A stretch of DNA of 27,612 nt, from contig JBBDXI010000053.1 in assembly GCA_040902425.1 (NCBI GenBank), positions 1 to 27,612 on the forward strand, in the 5' to 3' direction. Positions 21,137-27,612 of this stretch are shown here, in pieces (position 1 is the stretch's first letter; each line of letters begins with the position of its first letter). The notes under the pieces were generated by a model. That model was not told the origin of the DNA. It did not search any database and worked only from the letters and a program-made list of their open reading frames with translations. The DNA comes from JBBDXI01 sp040902425 (GTDB lineage: Bacteria; Planctomycetota; Phycisphaerae; Phycisphaerales; UBA1924). The translations under genes and the position numbers were made by a program.

Positions 21137-22708
21137 ATGGCACAGCTCCCCCACGACGAGGTAGTCCCGATCCTCGATTTCGGCGCGCAGACCGTGCAGC
21201 TGATCGCGCGCCGCGTCCGCGAGGCGGGGGTCTTCTCGCTGCTGATGCACCCGGCGACGCCGGCGTCGGAGATCGCGCGCCTGAAGCCCAAGGGGATCAT
21301 CCTGTCGGGCGGCCCGGCGAGCGTGTACGACGCGGGAGCGCCCCGCTGCGACCCCGCCATCCTCCAGCTCGGCGTGCCGGTGCTGGGGATCTGCTACGGC
21401 ATGCAGCTGGCCGCGCAGATGCTCGGCGCCAGGGTCGATCGCGCCGAGGCGCGCGAGTTCGGCCGGGCCCAGCTCTCGATCGTGGACCGCAGCGACCTGC
21501 TGGCGGCCATCCCGGAGCGCACCACCGTCTGGATGAGCCACGGGGACCAGGTGACGGACCTGGAGCAGGCGAACCTCGAGCGGCTGGCGACGACGCCGAC
21601 GTGCCCCTACGCCGCCGTCCGCGCGGTCACGAAGAAGACCCGCTTCTACGGCGTGCAGTTCCACCCGGAGGTGACGCACACGCCCCACGGCTCGGAGGTG
21701 ATCTCCAACTTCCTCTACGAGATCTGCAAGTGCCGCGGCACCTGGAAGATGGCCGACTTCGCCGAGTCCGCCGTCGCCCGTGTCCGCGAGCAAGTGGGCG
21801 GCGCGCGGGTGATCTGCGGGCTCTCCGGCGGCGTGGACTCCGCCGTGACGGCCGCGCTCCTCCACAAGGCCATCGGCGACCGCCTCACCTGCGTCTTCGT
21901 GGACACGGGCCTGCTGCGGAAGAACGAGCGCGAGCTGGTCGAGACGACCTTCCGCGACCACTTCGCCATCGACCTGCGCGTCGTGGATGCGGCCGAGCAG
22001 TTCCTGGGCGACCTGCGCGGCGTCACCGACCCCCAGGAGAAGCGCCGCAGGATCGGCCACCGCTTCATCGAGGTCTTCAAGGCCGCCGCGGCCGAGCTGA
22101 AGCACGAGGGCGGCGTGAAGTTCCTCGCCCAGGGCACGCTCTACCCGGACGTGATCGAGAGCGGGCACGGCTACGCGGGGCAGTCCGCCGGGATCAAGCT
22201 CCACCACAACGTCGGGGGCCTGCCGGAGCAACTGGGCTTCGAGCTGGTCGAGCCCCTGCGCGACCTGTTCAAGGATGAGGTGCGGAAGCTGGGGGAGGTC
22301 CTGGGCGTCCCGGACAAGATCGTGTGGCGCCACCCCTTCCCCGGCCCGGGCCTGGGCATCCGCGTCATCGGCGACGTGACGCCCGAGCGGCTGGCCGTGC
22401 TCCGCGAGTGCGACGAGATCCTGCTCGAGGAGATCGTCGCGGCCAACCTCTACCGCAGCACCAGCCAGGTCTTCGCCGCCCTGCTGCCCGTGCAGAGCGT
22501 GGGGGTGATGGGCGACGGGCGGACGTACGAGAGCTGCGTGGCGGTCCGGGCGGTCGAGACGCAGGACTTCATGACCGCCGACTGGTCGCGGATCCCCTAC
22601 GCCGTGCTGGCGACGATCAGCAACCGGATCATCAACGAGGTGCGGGGGGTGAACCGGGTCGTGTACGACATCTCCAGCAAGCCGCCGGCGACAATCGAGT
22701 GGGAGTAG
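21137..22708 (+). CDS. guaA: GMP synthase (glutamine-hydrolysing)
   Basis: 523 residues, full length. It converts XMP to GMP with glutamine and ATP. The class I amidotransferase domain holds the nucleophile Cys86 (GICYGMQ) and the HPE motif (FYGVQFHPEVTHT). The ATP pyrophosphatase domain holds the P-loop SGGVDS and FVDTGLLRKNE; the C-terminal dimerisation domain ends KPPATIEWE, as usual. The ATG at 21137 (MAQLPHDEVVPILDFG) is chosen, with AGGGG about 6 nt upstream. It is the clearest housekeeping gene here without any repeat insertion. Regulation may act through the leader hairpin. Confidence 0.98.
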   Translation: MAQLPHDEVVPILDFGAQTVQLIARRVREAGVFSLLMHPATPASEIARLKPKGIILSGGPASVYDAGAPRCDPAILQLGVPVLGICYGMQLAAQMLGARVDRAEAREFGRAQLSIVDRSDLLAAIPERTTVWMSHGDQVTDLEQANLERLATTPTCPYAAVRAVTKKTRFYGVQFHPEVTHTPHGSEVISNFLYEICKCRGTWKMADFAESAVARVREQVGGARVICGLSGGVDSAVTAALLHKAIGDRLTCVFVDTGLLRKNERELVETTFRDHFAIDLRVVDAAEQFLGDLRGVTDPQEKRRRIGHRFIEVFKAAAAELKHEGGVKFLAQGTLYPDVIESGHGYAGQSAGIKLHHNVGGLPEQLGFELVEPLRDLFKDEVRKLGEVLGVPDKIVWRHPFPGPGLGIRVIGDVTPERLAVLRECDEILLEEIVAANLYRSTSQVFAALLPVQSVGVMGDGRTYESCVAVRAVETQDFMTADWSRIPYAVLATISNRIINEVRGVNRVVYDISSKPPATIEWE

Positions 22709-22734
22709 GGGTGGTCCCGGCGTACCGGACGGAC

Positions 22735-22740
22735 GATAAT
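22735..22740 (+). promoter_or_regulatory. Putative -10 of the Phd/Doc-like pair
   Basis: GATAAT, 5 nt before the ATG at 22746. It is 26 bp after the guaA stop. Confidence 0.45.
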
Positions 22741-22745
22741 TGGGC

Positions 22746-22949
22746 ATGGTGGCTCAGACCCAGGTGCAGCTCCCGACCCCGCTCGTCCAAGAGCTCGAGG
22801 CCCAGGCCGCGAAGTGCGGCATGAGCCTCCCGGGGTACCTCGCGTTCATCGCGAGGGTGAACGTGCGGCAGCACGACGCGGAGTTTGTCCGCGTCGCGAA
22901 GCTGCTGTTCTCCAAATATTCCGAGACGCTGCGGACGTTAGCGCAGTGA
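22746..22949 (+). CDS. Small antitoxin-like protein partnering a Doc-family protein
   Basis: 67 residues from the ATG at 22746 (TTG at 22740 possible). The N-terminal part VQLPTPLVQELEAQAAKCGMSLPGYL looks like a short ribbon-helix-helix segment; the C-terminal LLFSKYSETLRTLAQ is the type of helix used by Phd-like partners to inhibit Doc. Its stop codon overlaps the Doc GTG start (GTGA), so the pair is co-translated with the antitoxin first. Direct similarity to a named antitoxin was not tested. Confidence 0.75.
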   Translation: MVAQTQVQLPTPLVQELEAQAAKCGMSLPGYLAFIARVNVRQHDAEFVRVAKLLFSKYSETLRTLAQ

Positions 22950-23623
22950 TCCGTGGGGCGTTGAATCGCGAGCCGCGATTCCTGTCGATCGACGAGGTGC
23001 TCACGCTTCACGAGAGCGCCATCGACGAGCACGGTGGCGCCTACGGCGTCCGCGACGTGGGGCTGCTGGAGTCGGCGCTTGCCATGCCCCGCCAGAGCTT
23101 CGGCGGGCAGTACGCCCACGAGTACCCGTTTGAAATGGCAGCCGCCTACGCCTTCCACATCTGCAAGAACCGCCCGTTCGTTGACGGAAACAAGCGAACG
23201 GCCTTTGCCGCCATGTTCCAGTTCCTGGGCCTCAACGGGTGGCAGCTGCGGGCACCGCAGGAGGCGGCCGCGAGCGCCATGCTCGGGATCGCGGAGGGCA
23301 CAATGGATAAGGCGACCGCCGCCGCGTGGATCGAGCACAATGTGGCCCCACGTCCTTCCATCGAGTTGCGGGAGTTCTTCGCGCGGCCGGATTACCCAAC
23401 GCTCGCGGCCGCCTTCGGTGCGTTGAGCGCGGGCTCATCAGACGAACGGTTCGCCACGATCCGAGAGGCCGAGCGGGCCATCCCCAGCATCACGGCGGCC
23501 AACCTCGGAGCTGCGCGGGCGGAGGAAGCTGGTGATGCAAACGCCGTCGCGGTTCTGCGGCAGCACTCCATGCTCCTGACGGCGATGTTCCGGATTGCGG
23601 AAGACATGGGCTACGAGTGGTAG
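22946..23623 (+). CDS. Doc/Fic-family protein with altered catalytic motif and C-terminal extension
   Basis: 225 residues from the GTG at 22946. The first ~125 residues are Doc-like: FLSIDEVLTLHESAIDEHGG, VRDVGLLESALAMP, then FHICKNRPFVDGNKRTAF. The Fic motif normally reads HxFx(D/E)GNKR; here its first position is Arg76 (codon CGC), while PFVDGNKR is kept. Loss of that His is expected to abolish or change AMP/phosphate transfer. Beyond residue ~130 is an extension of about 95 residues (helical, beginning RPSIELREFFARPDYPTLAA) not found in short Doc toxins. It may be an inactive, non-toxic or repurposed Doc; a sequence error at that codon cannot be excluded. Confidence 0.85.
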   Translation: MIRGALNREPRFLSIDEVLTLHESAIDEHGGAYGVRDVGLLESALAMPRQSFGGQYAHEYPFEMAAAYAFHICKNRPFVDGNKRTAFAAMFQFLGLNGWQLRAPQEAAASAMLGIAEGTMDKATAAAWIEHNVAPRPSIELREFFARPDYPTLAAAFGALSAGSSDERFATIREAERAIPSITAANLGAARAEEAGDANAVAVLRQHSMLLTAMFRIAEDMGYEW

Positions 23624-23798
23624 CCGTGGTCGAAGCCCTCACCATCCCCCCGCGGTCCGTCGCCCGTGGCCACTCCACCAGCGCCTCCGCACCCTCGCTT
23701 TCCGGCAATCCCACCGCGAGCACGCCGCCGGCGAAGCTCGAACGGAGTAGCCTTCCTCACCGTGCGCCCGGTGCTCGCGGCATGAGGACCCCTGACGT

Positions 23799-25064
23799 AT
23801 GGACATCGAGCGACTGATCAGCGCCCGCGCCGGCGCCGTGCAGGAGTCGGTCATCCGCCGCGTCTTCGAGGAGGCCCGCGAGGTCCGCAACCCCCTCAAC
23901 CTGACCCTGGGCCAGCCGGACTTCCCGGTGCCCGAGCCGATCAAGCGCGCCGCGATGGCGGCGATCGAAGCCGACCGCAACGGCTACGCCAGCAACCGTG
24001 GGGCCGAGGCCCTGCTGGCGAAGATCGCGGCGCACCTGCGCTGGGACATCGGCTGGGATGCGGCCACCGGCCCCGGGGCACGCCCGGGCCAGCCCTCGGC
24101 CATGGTCACCTGCGGGACCGCCGGCGGCCTGGTGCTGGCCGCCATGTGCCTGCTGGATGCCGGCGATGAGATCATCGTGCCGGACCCGTATTTCGTGCTC
24201 TACCCGCGGCTCGGCGAGATGACGGGCGCCCGGGCGGTCCCCTGCGACACCTACCCGGACTTCCGGCTCACCGCCGAGCGCGTCGAGCCGCTGATCACGC
24301 CCCGCACCAAGGCGGTGCTCTTCAGCAGCCCGAGCAACCCCTGCGGCGTGGTCAGCAGCGAGCACGAGTGCGGGGACCTGCTGGACCTGTGCCGCCGCAC
24401 GGGCGTGCTGCTGATCAGCGACGAGATCTACGACGAGTTCACGTACGCGGAGTCGAGGACAAGCCGCAGAGGAATGTCGGGGGTGAAGAAGGACGGACCG
24501 CCGGGTTCCTCACATCCGACATCCGACATCCCACATCCGACATTGCAGACAGCGTGCTGCCCGAGCCCCGCGCGCTTCCCCGGCGCCCACGAGGATGTGC
24601 TGCTCATCCGCGGCTTCGGCAAGACCTACGGCTTCACCGGCTGGCGCCTGGGGTACGCGGCCGGCCCGACGAGGCTGATCGACCAGATGATCAAGCTCTC
24701 GCAGCACCTGTACATCTGCGCCCCCGCGCCCCTGCAGCTCGGGGCCGCGGAGGCCTTCGGCGTGGACATGTCGGCGGCCCTTGCCCGGTACCAGAAGCGC
24801 CGCGACACGGTGCACGCGCGCCTCAGCGCGGTCACCGACGTGACCTTCCCCGGCGGGGCGTTCTACGCCTTCGTGAAGGTGCCCGAGCGGCTACGGATGA
24901 CCGCCAGCGAGTTCAAGGACGCGGCCAAGGCCAGGCGGGTGATGATCGTGCCGGGGCGGGCGTTCTCGTCGCGCGACACGCACTTCCGCCTGAGCTTCGC
25001 GGCCGAGGAGCGGGTGTTGGAGGAGGGGGTTGGGATACTGGCGGAGTTGATGGGCGCGCGGTAG
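23799..25064 (+). CDS. PLP-dependent class I/II aminotransferase
   Basis: 421 residues, fold type I, aspartate-aminotransferase-like. Blocks are NLTLGQPDFPVPEPIKRAA, NGYASNRGAEALL, VTCGTAGGLVLA, IIVPDPYFVLYPRLGE, SSPSNPCGVV, LISDEIYDEF and the PLP lysine in IRGFGKTYGFTGWRLGYA (Lys275); FRLSFA near the end holds the substrate Arg. The amino donor is not resolved. Between YDEFTYAES and EDVLLIRGFGKTYG is an extra segment of about 35 residues not expected in the family, containing a tandem GACATCC repeat at 24512-24545. The 175 bp between doc and this gene hold nothing that I can identify. Confidence 0.88.
   Translation: MDIERLISARAGAVQESVIRRVFEEAREVRNPLNLTLGQPDFPVPEPIKRAAMAAIEADRNGYASNRGAEALLAKIAAHLRWDIGWDAATGPGARPGQPSAMVTCGTAGGLVLAAMCLLDAGDEIIVPDPYFVLYPRLGEMTGARAVPCDTYPDFRLTAERVEPLITPRTKAVLFSSPSNPCGVVSSEHECGDLLDLCRRTGVLLISDEIYDEFTYAESRTSRRGMSGVKKDGPPGSSHPTSDIPHPTLQTACCPSPARFPGAHEDVLLIRGFGKTYGFTGWRLGYAAGPTRLIDQMIKLSQHLYICAPAPLQLGAAEAFGVDMSAALARYQKRRDTVHARLSAVTDVTFPGGAFYAFVKVPERLRMTASEFKDAAKARRVMIVPGRAFSSRDTHFRLSFAAEERVLEEGVGILAELMGAR
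24512..24545. repeat. Tandem 7-bp ACATCCG repeat in the aminotransferase
   Basis: ACATCCG units with period 7 (four units plus ACATT), in frame, encoding HPTSDIPHPTL within the extra loop before the PLP lysine. The repeat reads through without a stop. Confidence 0.88.
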
Positions 25065-25077
25065 GCGCGAAGAAGCA

Positions 25078-25116
25078 CCCAGTCGCGCCTTCGCGATCTT
25101 TGCGTCCTTCGCGTTG
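25078..25116. repeat. Degenerate AACGCGAAGGACGCAAAG-type repeat
   Basis: On the minus strand the sequence reads AACGCGAAGGACGCAAAG, then ATCGCGAAGGCGCGAC, with a period near 9. It lies between the ends of the convergent aminotransferase and OMP genes. It resembles the other short-period purine-rich repeats of the window. Confidence 0.6.
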
Positions 25117-25140
25117 AGAATCCTGATCAGGCCGCCGGGG

Positions 25141-25983
25141 TCAGAAGCGAATCTCAACCCCCGCGTACGCCCCGTGCAGCCGCAGGTCGAACTCGACATC
25201 CTCCACATCCGCCTCCGCCCGCAGCAGCCGGTACCCGGCGTAGAGGCCGATGTTGGCGCTGAAGTCAAAGCCGATCTCGGCGCTGGCATCCAGGAAGCTG
25301 CCGTAGTCGCCGGCGTACACCCCACGCGCCGACCCCCTCAGGTACAGGTGCTCGGTCACGTCGAAGCGGGCGCCGAGGCCGAACGCTGGGATGGGCACCA
25401 GGGCGCCCTCTTCGTCCGTCCGCTGCACCGCCGGGCCGCCCCCGGGGTCCGTCGCCGTGCCCGAGACCTCCGCCGTGAGGTCAAAGACCCGGGCCCCCCC
25501 GCCCACCGCAAGCGTGAAGCGGTCGGTCCGGATCAGGTCGTACGAGAGCGTCAGCTCATACATGTCGAACTCCGCCCGCGACTCGACGACCCCCGTATAC
25601 ACGCGGTCGTTGAACGAGATCGTGATCGGGTCGCTCTCCCCCTCGTACTCGAAGTGCCCGGTGTACCCCAGGTCGAGGTGCCACCGGCGCTCGGTCCCCA
25701 GGTTGAACCCCAGCGTCGCCATCCCGGCGAACTGCTCGGTGTCCAGGCCCAGCGTGTCCTCGATGTCCAGCGTGCTCATGGCGCCGGGGATCGGCTCCCC
25801 GATCCGCAGGTCGCCGCCCGCCTGCGTCTGCCACCCCGAGACGCGGAACCGCACCGTCGTGTCGCGCGAGACCGGCGCGAAGGGGGCGTTGGCGCGGTCC
25901 GTCTCCGCGCCCGGCGCGGGCGGCTGGGCGAACGCGGGCGTGGTCAGGAGGATCAGCGCGAGAGCGGGCGATGCGTTGTGCAT
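25141..25983 (-). CDS. Outer membrane beta-barrel protein
   Basis: 280 residues from the ATG at 25983, with GAGGAG about 8 nt upstream. A signal peptide (LALILLTTPAFA) is followed by alternating strands with aromatic girdles: FAGMATLGFNLGTERRWHLD, YELTLSYDLIRTDRFTLAVG, FGLGARFDVTEHLYLRGSAR, IGLYAGYRLLRAEADVEDVE, and a C-terminal strand ending EIRF, the usual BamA-recognised Phe. It would be an 8-10-strand barrel in the outer membrane. Function unknown; it is a typical autotransporter-/OmpW-size protein. It is convergent with the aminotransferase. Confidence 0.85.
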   Translation of the reverse strand: MHNASPALALILLTTPAFAQPPAPGAETDRANAPFAPVSRDTTVRFRVSGWQTQAGGDLRIGEPIPGAMSTLDIEDTLGLDTEQFAGMATLGFNLGTERRWHLDLGYTGHFEYEGESDPITISFNDRVYTGVVESRAEFDMYELTLSYDLIRTDRFTLAVGGGARVFDLTAEVSGTATDPGGGPAVQRTDEEGALVPIPAFGLGARFDVTEHLYLRGSARGVYAGDYGSFLDASAEIGFDFSANIGLYAGYRLLRAEADVEDVEFDLRLHGAYAGVEIRF

Positions 25984-26112
25984 GGCAGGCTCCTCTATTC
26001 GCAACTGCGGGGCCGGTCGCACGCCCCGCTCCCTGGCGGGGGCGGCGAGGGCGTGGCGCGTGAGGCGGCAGGGTCGCATCACCGCGCTCCCAGCATCGGC
26101 CGGTCCGCGGGG

Positions 26113-26118
26113 TAGCAT
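26113..26118 (+). promoter_or_regulatory. Putative -10 of moxR
   Basis: TAGCAT, 7 nt before the ATG at 26126. Confidence 0.4.
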
Positions 26119-26125
26119 TGGCCCC

Positions 26126-27221
<1,096 letters not shown>

Positions 27222-27222
27222 G

Positions 27223-27246
27223 GACGCAGGCCGGACGCCTGTGGCG
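27223..27246. repeat. Degenerate family B palindrome after moxR
   Basis: GACGCAGGCCGGACGCCTGT shares the arms and order of the family B 27-mer with three or four changes, and begins 2 bp after the moxR stop. Confidence 0.5.
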
Positions 27247-27297
27247 CCCTCGTGCCGGGCAACCCGGCGGGGCGGGGGACGGATAGTGATGCCCCGC

Positions 27298-27612
27298 ATG
27301 AAGCGTGCAGCACGGCAGATCGCGGTCCTGGCCAGCGCCCTGGCGCTGACGGCGGCCGTCTGCACCGGATGCCGGGGCGGGCGGGGCCTGCGGGCCGGGG
27401 CGCGGCTCCCCGCGGCGAAACTTCGGGCGCTGGAGGGCCGGATCGACGCCGTGCCGGGACGGATGCTGGTGATCCCGGTGGCCCTCGAAGGGGCCTTCGA
27501 CCCCCGCCGGCCCGTGCGGGCGCGACTCGACGATGGCCGCCGCCTGAGTGCAGCGCTCTCGTGGGTCAGCGTCTCGCCGCCGGCGCCGGGCGGTGAACGG
27601 GCCGCCCCCCCC
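27298..27612 (+). CDS. Lipoprotein, truncated by window end
   Basis: Open frame of 105 codons running off the window. From the ATG at 27298 it reads MKRAARQIAVLASALALTAA, then VCTGCRGGRG, a signal peptide with a likely lipobox near the two cysteines. The mature part contains LEGRIDAVPGRMLVIPVALE and RRPVRARLDDGRRLSAAL. The ATG at 27289 is also possible; GATAGT at 27282-27287 lies 10 nt before the 27298 start. No family recognised. It follows moxR by 76 bp and may belong to the same cluster. Confidence 0.6.
   Translation, partial: MKRAARQIAVLASALALTAAVCTGCRGGRGLRAGARLPAAKLRALEGRIDAVPGRMLVIPVALEGAFDPRRPVRARLDDGRRLSAALSWVSVSPPAPGGERAAPP

Noticed and set aside
20774..22747. 657-codon minus-strand open frame opposite guaA
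   Set aside because: Low-complexity translation with no motif, and guaA is complete on the other strand.
23624..23798. Small ORF between the doc-like gene and the aminotransferase
   Set aside because: Frames are short, with no clear start site or conserved motif, and run antisense to both genes.

Overview
The window looks like a chromosomal segment of a very GC-rich planctomycete, most probably of the Phycisphaerae. The main pointers are a secreted protein at 15050-16444 that ends in two 'YANCDxS...NVQDFSCFLxR(F/Y)AA' repeats (the dockerin-like tail frequent in Phycisphaerales), zinc ribbons of the 'CPGCGYDLKGL' type, the acc gene arrangement, and heavy loading with short palindromic and tandem repeats. 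No rRNA, tRNA, CRISPR array, prophage or classical IS element was seen. All assignments come from reading the sequence; no searches were run.

Layout. 15-3047 (minus): mntA and hepT (nucleotidyltransferase antitoxin and HEPN RNase toxin), then pheT. 3080-6701 (plus): an HscA-like Hsp70 and a GT87-type membrane protein. 6802-8392: a DinB-fold protein (minus) diverging from a SAM methyltransferase (plus). 8413-13465 (minus): pepQ-like peptidase, accB, a four-helix-bundle (S23/IVP) gene in a repeat-bounded cassette, accC, a zinc-ribbon membrane protein, a zeta-toxin-like ATPase and a newly read 54-codon ORF overlapping its end. 13582-15090 (plus) is a GT39-like membrane protein, tail-to-tail with the secreted beta-propeller protein. 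16661-18244 (plus) is a duplicated ABC permease. 18361-21002 (minus) is a HEAT lipoprotein / RsbW kinase / STAS / MlaE permease unit followed by a frameshifted small gene. 21137-25064 (plus): guaA, a Phd/Doc-like pair and a class I aminotransferase. 25141-25983 (minus): a beta-barrel outer membrane protein. 26126-27221 (plus): a MoxR ATPase with an apparent frameshift, then a lipoprotein cut by the window end.

The most striking features lie across the genes. (1) Several families of short palindromes (24-43 bp, many with a GTGGCAC end) and short-period tandem repeats sit inside conserved housekeeping genes without breaking the frame. The HscA-like gene carries eight and pheT at least five. (2) A four-helix-bundle gene flanked by inverted TGACGCAG repeats fits exactly between accB and accC; the repeats carry the accB stop and the cassette gene's GTG start. 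(3) Most genes have a TAnnnT/GATAnT hexamer 5-8 nt before the start codon, suggesting that leaderless transcription is the rule; guaA is an exception, with a perfect 10-bp hairpin in its leader. (4) Homopolymer tracts lie in accB (C13) and moxR (C11, where the frame breaks). (5) The Doc-like toxin has Arg in place of the catalytic His of the Fic motif.
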